A stretch of DNA of 64,000 nucleotides from Schlegelella aquatica. GTDB lineage: Bacteria > Pseudomonadota > Gammaproteobacteria > Burkholderiales > Burkholderiaceae_C. Below the pieces are notes generated by a model. The model had not been told where the DNA came from and made no database searches. It saw only the letters and a list, made by a program, of their open reading frames with translations. The stretch covers positions 2,771,001 to 2,835,000 of the forward strand of contig NZ_CP110257.1 of the NCBI RefSeq assembly GCF_026013905.1, read 5' to 3'. Of the stretch, positions 46,843 through 55,226 are shown piece by piece. Positions within the stretch are counted from its first letter, which is position 1. Each line of letters opens with the position of its first letter. Made by a program: the position numbers and the translations under genes.

Positions 46843-48900
46843 ATGGCGACCCTCACCTCCAACGGCTTCGAGCCTGCAACCCTGCGCACCCTGGCGCTGG
46901 TCGGGGCGGCGGGCGCGGGCAAGACCAGCCTCGCGGAAGCGCTCCTGCATCGCAGCGGCATGATCGGCGCGCCCGGCAGCCTGGAACGCGGCACCACGGT
47001 GGGCGACTTCGACCCGCTGGAGCGCCGCATGCTGCACTCGCTCGCCGCCTCGGTGATGCACCTCGACCACCAGGGCACCCGGGTGCACCTGATCGACACG
47101 CCGGGTTCGCCGGACTTCCTCGGCCATTCCCTGCCGGCGCTCGAGGCGGTGGAGACGGCCGCCATCGTCGTCAACGCCGCGACGGGCATCGAGCCGATGA
47201 CGCGCCGCATGATGGAATGGGCCGCCGGCCGAGGTCTGGCCCGCATGATCGTCGTCAACCGCATCGACGCCGAGCGGGTCGATCTGCCCCGGCTGCTGGA
47301 CGAGATCCGCGCCGCTTTCGGCACCGAGTGCCTGCCCCTCAACCTGCCGGCCGACGGCGGCACACGCGTGGTGGACTGCTTCTTCAACCCCTGCGGCGTC
47401 GCCGACTTCTCCTCGGTGGAAGCAGCCCACCGGGCCCTCGTCGAGCAGGTGGTCGAAGTCGACGCGGCCTTCGTCGAGCGCTACCTGAACGACGGCGACG
47501 TCGATACCCGCGAGCTGCACGCACCGTTGGAGCAGGCCTTGCGCGAAGGGCACCTGATCCCCGTGTGCTTCACCTCGGCGCGCCACGGCGCCGGCATCGC
47601 CGAGTTGCTGGACGTGCTGGTGCAGCTGATGCCCAACCCGACCGAAGGCAACCCGCCGCAGTTCCTGGAAGGCACCGGCCCGAATGCCCGCCCGGTGACG
47701 GCCCGCCCCGACCCCCAAGCCCATGTGCTGGCCCACGTGTTCAAGGTCGCGATCGACCCCTACGTGGGCAAGATGGGCGTCTTTCGCATCCACCAGGGCA
47801 CGGTCACCCGGGACAGCCTCCTCTACGTGGGCGACGGGCGCAAGCCGTTCAAGGTGGGGCACCTCTTCCTGCTGCAGGGCAAGGAGCACGTCGAAATCCC
47901 GCGCGCCGGGCCTGGGGAGATCTGCGCCGTGGCCAAGGTCGACGAGATCCACTTCGACGCGGTGCTGCACGATGCGGCCGAGGATGCGCACATCCATCTC
48001 AAGCCGCTGGATTTCCCCGTGCCGGTCCACGGCATCGTCATCGAGCCCAAACGCCGCGGCGACGAACAACGCCTGTGGGACCTGCTGCAAAAGCTGGTGG
48101 AGGAAGACCCTTGCCTGCGACTCGAACAGGTGGCCGCCACGCGCGAGACCGTCGTGTACGGGCTCGGCGAGCTGCACCTGCGCGTGCTGCTGGAGCGCCT
48201 GACCGAAGTGCACCGCTGTGAGGTGCAAACCCGCCCGCCGCGCATCGCGTACCGCGAGACGCTCACCCGCCCCGCCGAAGGCCATCACCGCCACAAGAAG
48301 CAGACGGGCGGCGCCGGCCAGTTCGGCGAGGTGTTCCTGCGCGTCGAACCGCTGCCCCCGGGCAGCGGTTTTCAATTCGTGGACGAGGTCAAAGGCGGCG
48401 TGATCCCGGCGCAGTTCATGCCGGCGGTGGAGAAGGGCGTGCGCCAGGCGATGGAGACAGGCGTGGTGTCGGGCCACCCGGTGCAAGACGTGCGCGTCGT
48501 CGTCTACGACGGCAAGCACCACTCGGTGGACTCCAAAGAAGTCGCGTTCGTCACCGCCGCCCGCAAGGCCTTCGTCGACGCCGCCCTCAAGGCGGGGCCC
48601 CAAGTGCTCGAGCCCATCGTCGACCTGGAGATCACGGCGCCGGAGTCGTGCATCGGAGACATCACCGGCGATCTGCTCGCGCGGCGCGGCATCGTGACCG
48701 GGCAGCGGCTCGACGGCTCCGGTCAAGCCGTCGTGCTGGGGCAGGCGCCGCTGGCGGAGCTCAACGGCTACCAGACCCGGCTCAACTCCCTGACCGGCGG
48801 CCAAGGGCGGTACACCATCGCGTTCTCGCACCACGCGGCCGTGCCGCCGGCGGTGCAACAGCAACTCGCTGCCGCCTTCAAGATGCCGGAGCCCGAATGA
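46843..48900 (+). CDS. EF-G-like translational GTPase (noncanonical)
   Basis: A 685-aa paralog of elongation factor G with all five domains recognisable by length and by the conserved KKQTGGAGQFGEVFL and DVRVVVYDGKHHSVDS segments. The G domain is altered: P-loop GAAGAGKT, switch II DTPGSPDF (the catalytic His of DTPGHxDF is Ser) and NRID in place of NKxD. Such EF-G2-like proteins are usually not able to translocate and have unknown or stress-related roles. A convergent hairpin ends the gene. Confidence 0.9.
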   Translation: MATLTSNGFEPATLRTLALVGAAGAGKTSLAEALLHRSGMIGAPGSLERGTTVGDFDPLERRMLHSLAASVMHLDHQGTRVHLIDTPGSPDFLGHSLPALEAVETAAIVVNAATGIEPMTRRMMEWAAGRGLARMIVVNRIDAERVDLPRLLDEIRAAFGTECLPLNLPADGGTRVVDCFFNPCGVADFSSVEAAHRALVEQVVEVDAAFVERYLNDGDVDTRELHAPLEQALREGHLIPVCFTSARHGAGIAELLDVLVQLMPNPTEGNPPQFLEGTGPNARPVTARPDPQAHVLAHVFKVAIDPYVGKMGVFRIHQGTVTRDSLLYVGDGRKPFKVGHLFLLQGKEHVEIPRAGPGEICAVAKVDEIHFDAVLHDAAEDAHIHLKPLDFPVPVHGIVIEPKRRGDEQRLWDLLQKLVEEDPCLRLEQVAATRETVVYGLGELHLRVLLERLTEVHRCEVQTRPPRIAYRETLTRPAEGHHRHKKQTGGAGQFGEVFLRVEPLPPGSGFQFVDEVKGGVIPAQFMPAVEKGVRQAMETGVVSGHPVQDVRVVVYDGKHHSVDSKEVAFVTAARKAFVDAALKAGPQVLEPIVDLEITAPESCIGDITGDLLARRGIVTGQRLDGSGQAVVLGQAPLAELNGYQTRLNSLTGGQGRYTIAFSHHAAVPPAVQQQLAAAFKMPEPE

Positions 48901-48926
48901 GCGTGCCCGCGGCGTGGCGGGCACGC
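48901..48926. terminator. GC-rich hairpin between the EF-G-like gene and the small gene
   Basis: GCGTGCCCGC and GCGGGCACGC pair in a perfect 10-bp stem with the loop GGCGTG, directly after the EF-G-like stop and 4 bases from the convergent gene's stop. It has no T-run but fits a bidirectional 3'-end structure. Confidence 0.55.
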
Positions 48927-48930
48927 AGGG

Positions 48931-49131
48931 TCACAAGTCCAGGGCGGCGCGGCGCAGCGTGGCGGCGAGCTCGGGCCGGCTCGACCCGTAGCGCTCCGCC
49001 TGGAGCAGCAGTTCCCGGCGAGCGCGCTGCCGCCCGACGGCCTCGAGTGCGGTCCACAGCGTACGGGCGAAGCCCGGACGGGCGCCCTGGAAGGGCATGA
49101 CGGCAGGACGGGGCAGGACGGAAGTGGTCAT
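48931..49131 (-). CDS. Small basic protein, unknown (66 aa)
   Basis: A 66-aa Arg-rich protein (QRARRELLLQAERYGSSRP) with a helical character reminiscent of, but not clearly a member of, the DUF1127 small proteins. AAAGGAAAC lies about 8 bases before the start, supporting translation. Alone on the minus strand, divergent from nothing nearby and convergent with the EF-G-like gene. No function assigned. Confidence 0.6.
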   Translation of the reverse strand: MTTSVLPRPAVMPFQGARPGFARTLWTALEAVGRQRARRELLLQAERYGSSRPELAATLRRAALDL

Positions 49132-49247
49132 CGCAGTTTCCTTTCTGGGAGGCCGCTCGCCTCCACAGACGGGAATCTAGGGTAAACCCCAGTGCGCTTC
49201 CACTTTATATCCGTGATCTGCCCCATTCACGCAGAGAATAATCCGCG

Positions 49248-49841
49248 TCACTCGCTCAGTCGCTGCCGGCGACGCACCCACAGCCCGGTGCCCGCCAGGC
49301 CGGCGAGCAACAGCGCGTAGGTCGAAGGCTCGGGGATCATCGTCGTCACCTTGAGCGAGTCCTCCCCGTTGGGGCCCAAGCCCTGCAAGTGGACGAGCGC
49401 GGTCCCCGCGAAGGAACCGGCGTGGATGCCGTCACCCAGGATGGTCCAGCTCGCCGAATCACCGTTGAGGAAGCGGTCCGAGCCCGGCGCGTTGGAGACG
49501 GGGAAGCGCACCTCCCAGGTGAAGGTGTACGAAGCGTTGGTGTGGCTGCCGTAGGTCGGCTCCATCCGCATCGCGTTGCCGGACAGCCCTTCGACCGTCC
49601 CTTCGGGGCCGTTGAATTCCAGCCCGCCCAGGAAGGCGGAGCTGCCCCACTCGTCGAACTCGCCCACCAGCGTGAAGCGTGCGCCGCCGGCGACGTCTTC
49701 GATCGTCAGCGAGGCCACCGGCGCGATGGTGGTGCCGTCGAGGAGCTGCGTGAACGAGTAGGAATAGCTCGCGGCCGCCGCGGTCGATGCCGCCGTCGCC
49801 AGAACGGCTGCTGCGGCCGTAGCGAGAAGCGATCGTCGCAT
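49248..49841 (-). CDS. PEP-CTERM sorting domain protein
   Basis: A 197-aa exported protein. The signal peptide is RRSLLATAAAAVLATAAST plus AAA, the mature part is beta-strand-like with aromatic and Gly residues, and the C-terminus carries the PEP-CTERM sorting signal: Pro-Glu-Pro (IPEPSTYALLLAGLAG), a membrane helix and a basic RRRQR end. Such proteins are cut and anchored by exosortase, often with exopolysaccharide. No exosortase gene is in the window. AGGAGGACCTC precedes the ATG at 49841. Confidence 0.92.
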   Translation of the reverse strand: MRRSLLATAAAAVLATAASTAAAASYSYSFTQLLDGTTIAPVASLTIEDVAGGARFTLVGEFDEWGSSAFLGGLEFNGPEGTVEGLSGNAMRMEPTYGSHTNASYTFTWEVRFPVSNAPGSDRFLNGDSASWTILGDGIHAGSFAGTALVHLQGLGPNGEDSLKVTTMIPEPSTYALLLAGLAGTGLWVRRRQRLSE

Positions 49842-50031
49842 GAGGTCCTCCTGATGGTTGTCGTGGATCGGAATCCCCAGTATGGAAATTCGGCCCTTGC
49901 GCCGCCGTAACCTTGTGTGCCCACCCGCAACGCAGGGGGCGCCGGCTCCTCGGCACGGATGCTCCTTGACACGAGCGCCCTCAAGTCCTGCGCCGAGCAG
50001 CCGAAAACCCGAGGAGCGAAGGAGCCTGCGC

Positions 50032-50859
50032 ATGCTCATCCACCCTCTGCCCGATCTGGCCGCCTGGACCGCGTACCTGCGCGAGCAGCCGATCCCGGTG
50101 CTGCCGCACACGGCGGCCGCCATCGAGGCCCTGCGCCCCTGCGAGGATGAGCTGGACGCGAGCACGCTGGCCGACCATCTCACGGGCGACCCGCTGATGA
50201 CGCTGCAACTGCTCGCCTACGCCGCCCAAGTGCGGCCCGCGCACTACGCCGGCGCGGCAGAGACGGTGACGGCGGCGCTGGTCTTCATCGGCATCGCGCC
50301 CTTCTTTCGCGCGTTCGACCGGCTGCTGACGACCGAAGAGCTCCTGCACGGCCGCCCCGACGCGCTGGAGGGCCTGGAGCAGGTCATGCGTCGCGCCGCG
50401 AGGGCCGCCACCTTCTCGCTCGGCTTCGCCGTGCACCGCATGGACGCCGACGCCGCGATGCTCCACGAAGCCGCGCTGCTGCACGGCTTCTCGGAGATGC
50501 TGCTGTGGTGCCATGGGCCCGACCTCGCGCTCGAGATCCGCGAGCGGCAGCGCCGCGATCCCACGCTGCGCTCGGCGGCCGTGCAGCAGGCCGTCCTGAA
50601 CGTGACCCTGCCGCAGCTCGAGCAGTCGCTGATGCGGGTGTGGAAGCTGCCCGAGACGCTGGTGCGCCTGACCGACGAACGGCAGACCGCGGACCCGGCC
50701 GTGCGCAACGTGCTGCTGGCGATCCGCGTGGCACGCCACACGCAGCACGGCTGGGACAACGCCGCCGTCCCCGACGACGTGCGCGACGTGGCCGAGCTCC
50801 TCAGCCTGTCGCCCGAGGCGGCCCGCCACAAGCTGATGGAGCTCGACGCGACCGACTGA
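50032..50859 (+). CDS. HDOD domain protein
   Basis: A 275-aa cytoplasmic HDOD protein, a degenerate HD-type domain used in signalling (ADHLTGDPLMTLQLLAY and AALLHGFSEMLLWC are typical). It lacks a full HD catalytic pair, as usual for the family. GAAGGAG precedes the ATG at 50032. Its promoter region includes a TTGACA hexamer (49966-49971). It is followed after 50 bases by a methyltransferase gene. Confidence 0.88.
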   Translation: MLIHPLPDLAAWTAYLREQPIPVLPHTAAAIEALRPCEDELDASTLADHLTGDPLMTLQLLAYAAQVRPAHYAGAAETVTAALVFIGIAPFFRAFDRLLTTEELLHGRPDALEGLEQVMRRAARAATFSLGFAVHRMDADAAMLHEAALLHGFSEMLLWCHGPDLALEIRERQRRDPTLRSAAVQQAVLNVTLPQLEQSLMRVWKLPETLVRLTDERQTADPAVRNVLLAIRVARHTQHGWDNAAVPDDVRDVAELLSLSPEAARHKLMELDATD

Positions 50860-50909
50860 GCACCGCCCACGGAGCCGCAGAGCGCCTGCCGGCACGCGCA
50901 GACGCTACC

Positions 50910-51578
50910 ATGCGTCGCATGAACGGCCCGACGATCTCCTTCTGGCAGGCCCGCTTCGAGCAGGGCCAGACTCCCTGGGACCGCGGCGGCCCCAGCCCGC
51001 AACTGGAGGCCTGGGAGGCGCAGCACGCCCTGCCCGCGGCCGGGGCCCGCGTGGCGGTGCCGGGGTGCGGCAGCGGCTGGGACGTCGCCGCCTGGGCCGA
51101 GCGCGGCTACGACGTGGTCGGCATCGACTACGCCCCCGCGGCCGTCGCCCGCACCCGCGAGCTGCTCCTCGAACGGCGTCTGAGCGCCAGCGTGATCGAA
51201 GCCGATGTGCTGCGCTGGCAGCCTGCCGCTGCCTTGGACGCCGTGTACGAGCAGACCTGCCTGTGTGCGCTCCACCCCGACCACTGGGTGGCGTACGCCG
51301 AGGCGCTCCACCGCTGGCTGCGGCCCGGGGGCCGGCTCTACGCGCTGTTCATGCAGGCGAGGCGCGCGCAGGCCGACGAAGGGCGCATCGACGGCCCCCC
51401 GTATCACTGCGACATCACCGCGATGCGCGCCCTCTTCCCCGAGCCGCGGTGGGCGTGGCCCAAGCCCCCCTACGCGCGCGTGGCGCACCCGGCAGGCTGG
51501 TTCGAACTCGCCGTCGTGCTCGAGCGCCGCCAGTCGGCGTCGCGCGACGCTACACCGGGATCGCCGCCAGGTGCTTGA
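50910..51578 (+). CDS. TPMT-family SAM-dependent methyltransferase
   Basis: A 222-aa methyltransferase of the thiopurine S-methyltransferase family. The SAM loop is RVAVPGCGSGWDVAAWAERGYDVVG, and FWQARFEQGQTPWDRG at the N-terminus and CDITAMRALF later are typical of bacterial TPMT relatives. Substrates are thiols, selenium or tellurium compounds in relatives, but here unknown. ATG at 50910 or 50919. Its 3' end overlaps the convergent Lrp gene by 29 bases. Confidence 0.85.
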   Translation: MRRMNGPTISFWQARFEQGQTPWDRGGPSPQLEAWEAQHALPAAGARVAVPGCGSGWDVAAWAERGYDVVGIDYAPAAVARTRELLLERRLSASVIEADVLRWQPAAALDAVYEQTCLCALHPDHWVAYAEALHRWLRPGGRLYALFMQARRAQADEGRIDGPPYHCDITAMRALFPEPRWAWPKPPYARVAHPAGWFELAVVLERRQSASRDATPGSPPGA

Positions 51579-52032
51579 CGCGGTCGAGCACGAAGCTCGT
51601 CTTGCAGTCCTCGACGCTGGGATGCTTGAGCAGCGTGTCCATGATGAAGCGCGAGTAGTGCGCCATGTCCTCGACCACCACCCGCAGCAGGTAGTCCATC
51701 TCGCCCGTCAGTGCCACGCACTCGACCACCTCGGGCCAGGTCTGCACCGCCGCCCGGAACAGGTCCATCGGATTGCGCTTGTGCGTCTCGGTGTGCTTTT
51801 CCAGCCGCACGTTGATGTAGGCCGTGAGCCCCAGCCCCACCCGCTCCGGCGGCACGATCGCCATGTAGCCGGCGATGGCCCCCAGTTCCTCCAGCCGCCG
51901 CACGCGGCGCAGCGTGGCCGAGGGCGAGAGGTTGACCTCGCCGGCGAGCTGGTCATAGGTCATCCGCCCGTCGGCTTGCAACGCGCGAAGAATGCGCCTA
52001 TCGATTGCGTCAAGCTGGACTTCTGTTGACAT
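51550..52032 (-). CDS. Lrp/AsnC-family regulator
   Basis: A 160-aa regulator with an N-terminal winged helix (DAIDRRILRALQADGRMTYDQLAGEVNLS) and the C-terminal RAM ligand-binding domain (VVECVALTGEMDYLLRVV). It is divergent from hpd-phhA with a 150-base shared gap, so it most likely senses an aromatic amino acid and controls their degradation. The gene's end overlaps tpm-like gene tail to tail. Confidence 0.92.
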   Translation of the reverse strand: MSTEVQLDAIDRRILRALQADGRMTYDQLAGEVNLSPSATLRRVRRLEELGAIAGYMAIVPPERVGLGLTAYINVRLEKHTETHKRNPMDLFRAAVQTWPEVVECVALTGEMDYLLRVVVEDMAHYSRFIMDTLLKHPSVEDCKTSFVLDRVKHLAAIPV

Positions 52033-52182
52033 TCTTTAATTTTCACAGGTTTCTTGCGTTGCGGCGCGCAGGCTTGTGCAATTTGCAGGAAAACTGCGCC
52101 CCGCCTTGCCTACAGTTTTGAGCTACCTCAATCAATCCCGCCGCGGGCACTGCGCCGCGGCCGATCAGGCAAGGAGACCGAG
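52033..52182. promoter_or_regulatory. Divergent promoter region lrp/hpd
   Basis: A comparatively AT-rich 150-base gap with a symmetric element GCAG-gaaaa-CTGC (52085-52097), the usual shape of an Lrp/AsnC site. TTGCAG (52083-52088) overlaps it and could be a -35. No convincing -10 was picked out. Confidence 0.5.
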
Positions 52183-53292
52183 ATGGAATTCACCCCCTGG
52201 GACAACCCGATGGGCACCGACGGCTTCGAGTTCATCGAGTACGCCGCCCCCGACCCCGTGGCCATGGGGCAGCTGTTCGAGCGCATGGGCTTCAAGGCGA
52301 TCGCCAAGCACCGCCACAAGAACGTCACGCTGTACCGCCAGGGCGAGATCAACTTCATCATCAACGCCGAGCCCGACTCCTTCGCCCAGCGCTTCGCCCG
52401 CCTGCACGGCCCCAGCATCTGCGCGATCGCCTTCCGTGTGCAGGATGCCAAGGCCGCCTATGAGCGCGCCATCTCCCTCGGCGCCTGGGGATACGCCGGC
52501 CAAGCGGGCCCCGGCGAGCTGAACATCCCGGCGATCAAGGGCATCGGCGACTCGCTGATCTACCTGGTCGACAAGTGGCGCGGCAAGAACGGCGCCAAGG
52601 AAGGCGACATCGGCAACATCGGCTTCTACGACGTGGACTTCGAGCCGCTGCCCGGCGCCGAGCTCAATCCCGTCGGTCACGGCCTGACCTACATCGACCA
52701 CCTCACCCACAACGTGCACCGCGGCCGCATGGCCGAGTGGGCCGAGTTCTACGAGCGCCTGTTCAACTTCCGCGAGATCCGCTACTTCGACATCGAAGGC
52801 CAAGTCACGGGCGTCAAGAGCAAGGCCATGACCAGCCCCTGCGGCAAGATCCGCATCCCGATCAACGAGGAAGGCAACGACAAGCCGGGCCAGATCCAGG
52901 AGTACCTGGACATGTACCGCGGCGAAGGCATCCAGCACGTGGCGCTGGGCTCGACCGATCTCTACCGCACGGTGGACAAGCTGCGCGAGAACGGCATCAA
53001 GCTGCTCGACACCATCGACACCTACTACGAGCTGGTCGACAAGCGCATCCCCGGCCACGGCGAACCGGTGGCCGAGCTGCACAAGCGCAAGATCCTCATC
53101 GACGGCAAGCCCGGCGCGCTGCTGCTGCAGATCTTCTCCGAGAACCAGCTCGGCCCGATCTTCTTCGAGTTCATCCAACGCAAGGGCGACCAGGGCTTCG
53201 GCGAAGGCAACTTCAAGGCGCTGTTCGAGTCCATCGAGCTCGACCAGATGCGCCGCGGCGTGCTGAAGGTCGACGACAAGCAGCCCGCCTGA
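52183..53292 (+). CDS. hpd: 4-hydroxyphenylpyruvate dioxygenase
   Basis: An iron(II) dioxygenase (369 aa) that turns 4-hydroxyphenylpyruvate into homogentisate, the second step of tyrosine degradation. Iron ligands His173 (IDHLTHNV), His252 (QHVALGS) and Glu329 (FFEFIQRKG) are in place, with the final QRKGDQGFGEGNFKALFESIE typical. CAAGGAGACC precedes the ATG at 52183. phhA follows in the same operon. Confidence 0.96.
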   Translation: MEFTPWDNPMGTDGFEFIEYAAPDPVAMGQLFERMGFKAIAKHRHKNVTLYRQGEINFIINAEPDSFAQRFARLHGPSICAIAFRVQDAKAAYERAISLGAWGYAGQAGPGELNIPAIKGIGDSLIYLVDKWRGKNGAKEGDIGNIGFYDVDFEPLPGAELNPVGHGLTYIDHLTHNVHRGRMAEWAEFYERLFNFREIRYFDIEGQVTGVKSKAMTSPCGKIRIPINEEGNDKPGQIQEYLDMYRGEGIQHVALGSTDLYRTVDKLRENGIKLLDTIDTYYELVDKRIPGHGEPVAELHKRKILIDGKPGALLLQIFSENQLGPIFFEFIQRKGDQGFGEGNFKALFESIELDQMRRGVLKVDDKQPA

Positions 53293-53309
53293 GGGCGAAG
53301 GAGGCGGCC

Positions 53310-54206
53310 ATGCAATCACAGACCGTCGATCACCACAGCGGCATCAACCTGGGCGTCGCGCCCGTGACCTACGGCCAGGGCGACCGGCCGCCCCGCGGCG
53401 ACTACGCCCGGGCGCGGCCGGACTACACCTGCGACCAGGACTGGGAGGCCTACACCGCCGAGGAGCACGACCTGTACCGGCGGCTCTATGAGCGCCAGGC
53501 CGCGCAACTGCCCGGCCTGGCCTGCCGCGAGTTCATCGAGGCGGTGCAGCACCTCGGCCGCCCCGACCGCATCCCCCGGTTCGACGAGCTGAGCGAGCGG
53601 CTGTACCGCCTGACGCGCTGGCAGGTCGTCGCGGTGCCCGGACTCATCCCCGAGGAGGCTTTCTTCAAGCTGCTGTCCGAGCGGCGCTTCCCGGTCACGA
53701 ACTGGATCCGCAAGCCCGAGGAGTTCGACTACGTCGTCGAGCCGGATGTGTTCCACGACCTGTTCGGCCACGTGCCGCTGCTGTTCAACCCGGTCTTCGC
53801 CGACTACATGCAGGCGTACGGGGCCGGCGGGCTCAAGGCGAGCCGGCTCGGGGCGTGCGAGATGCTGGCCCGGCTGTACTGGTACACGGTCGAGTTCGGC
53901 CTCATCCGCAGCGACGACGGCGTGCGCGCCTACGGCGCGGGCATCCTGTCGTCGGCCGGCGAGCTGCGCTACAGCGTGTGCTCGCCCGAGCCGCATCGGG
54001 TGCCCTTCGCTCTGGAGCGCATCATGCGCACGCGCTACAAGATCGACACCTACCAGGCGACGTACTTCGTCATCGACTCCTTCCAGCAGCTGTTCGACGC
54101 CACCGAGCCGGACTTCACGCCGATCTACGAGCGCGTGCGCGCGCAACCCGAGATCGCGGCCGGCACCGTGCTGCCCGGCGAGACGCTGCTCTCGCCCGCC
54201 CGCTGA
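53310..54206 (+). CDS. phhA: Phenylalanine 4-hydroxylase
   Basis: A tetrahydropterin-dependent iron hydroxylase (298 aa) that converts phenylalanine to tyrosine. Iron ligands His149 and His154 (FHDLFGHVP) and Glu195 (YTVEFGLIR) are present. AAGGAGG precedes the start, and the hpd stop is 18 bases upstream, so phenylalanine is taken to homogentisate by the two genes with a transaminase elsewhere. No pterin recycling gene (phhB) is in the window. Confidence 0.95.
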   Translation: MQSQTVDHHSGINLGVAPVTYGQGDRPPRGDYARARPDYTCDQDWEAYTAEEHDLYRRLYERQAAQLPGLACREFIEAVQHLGRPDRIPRFDELSERLYRLTRWQVVAVPGLIPEEAFFKLLSERRFPVTNWIRKPEEFDYVVEPDVFHDLFGHVPLLFNPVFADYMQAYGAGGLKASRLGACEMLARLYWYTVEFGLIRSDDGVRAYGAGILSSAGELRYSVCSPEPHRVPFALERIMRTRYKIDTYQATYFVIDSFQQLFDATEPDFTPIYERVRAQPEIAAGTVLPGETLLSPAR

Positions 54207-54211
54207 CCGCC

Positions 54212-54234
54212 CCGGGGCCCGGCTCGGGCCCCGG
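54212..54234. terminator. Perfect GC hairpin between phhA and the lipase gene
   Basis: CCGGGGCCCG (54212-54221) and CGGGCCCCGG (54225-54234) form a 10-bp stem with a GCT loop in the 36-base convergent gap. It has no T-run on either strand. It is probably a bidirectional 3'-end structure. Confidence 0.6.
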
Positions 54235-54242
54235 CGAGCCGC

Positions 54243-55226
54243 TCAAGAGAAGCGCGAACCGCCCCTGGGGTCTTCCGGCAAGCCGCCCGGCGCCGGCCGA
54301 CGGCCCCCGGCCGGCTCGCCGCTGACCCAGGACGGCGCCGCACGCAGCGCGCGCTTCACCTCCTCCCACACGACGGGATGGAAGGCCATCGCCACGTGGG
54401 CCACGCCTTCCAGGTGCACCGTCCGGGCACCGGGCAGGACCGCCGTCGAGGCAGGGAACACGATGTTGTCGCAATGGCCGTAGAGGCAGGTGAAACGCCG
54501 GTAGCGCTGCGGCGGCTCGGCGGCCGCGAGCGCCTCGATCCAGCGGCTGCCCCAACGCATCTGCCTCGCGTTCGACGCCCGCGCGTGTCGAGCCAGGAAA
54601 GTCCCGCGGTGCGGTGAGCCGATCGTCACCACACGATGCACCCGTGCATCCGCCTGGCGGGCCTGCAACCAGGCCCGCACAGCCAGGCCTCCCATGCTGT
54701 GCGCCACGAGCACCGGCGCGAGGCCCGTGCCCGCCTCGATCCGACGCACCGCCGCCTCGACGATCTCCACATACTCGTCGATCCGGCCGAACACCGGCTC
54801 CAGGTTCACGGCGACGAAAGGAATGCCCTCGTCGCGGCACCGCTCGAGCCAAGGCGTCCAGAAGCCGCGGTTGCAGAGAAAGCCGTGCACGAAGACCACC
54901 CCGCGACGCCCCCGGCCCTGGGGCGCATCCGGCACGCGGTTCGAGAAGAACGGCTGTCGCCAGTTGAAAACCCGGGGCGCCGTGCACACTTCGCCCCACC
55001 ACGCCCGCAGCCATTGCACGGCCGTTGCGGGCGGCGCCGGGTCGCGCCGGTTCGCCCAGGCCGCGAGCAGGCACTCCACTGCGAGCACCAGCGCATAGCC
55101 GAACAGGCACAGCGCCGCCCCCGCCACGGCCACGCCAGGGCGCCCGCGGGTGGCCCAGACCGCGGCCCAGCCTGCGGCGGTGAACACCAGCCACAAGGTG
55201 AACGCGCGTTGGAGACGGGCGAGCAT
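54243..55226 (-). CDS. Alpha/beta hydrolase (lipase-like), membrane-anchored
   Basis: A 327-aa alpha/beta hydrolase with two N-terminal hydrophobic segments (about 8-25 and 30-48). The nucleophile elbow AHSMGG carries the Ser, VFVHGFLCN forms the oxyanion region, and HVAMAFHP carries the likely His. It resembles lipases or esterases of the triacylglycerol type. Its start shares a base with the GMC stop (TGATG), the third gene of an operon with an oxidoreductase, which suggests a lipid- or ester-derived alcohol as substrate. Confidence 0.82.
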   Translation of the reverse strand: MLARLQRAFTLWLVFTAAGWAAVWATRGRPGVAVAGAALCLFGYALVLAVECLLAAWANRRDPAPPATAVQWLRAWWGEVCTAPRVFNWRQPFFSNRVPDAPQGRGRRGVVFVHGFLCNRGFWTPWLERCRDEGIPFVAVNLEPVFGRIDEYVEIVEAAVRRIEAGTGLAPVLVAHSMGGLAVRAWLQARQADARVHRVVTIGSPHRGTFLARHARASNARQMRWGSRWIEALAAAEPPQRYRRFTCLYGHCDNIVFPASTAVLPGARTVHLEGVAHVAMAFHPVVWEEVKRALRAAPSWVSGEPAGGRRPAPGGLPEDPRGGSRFS

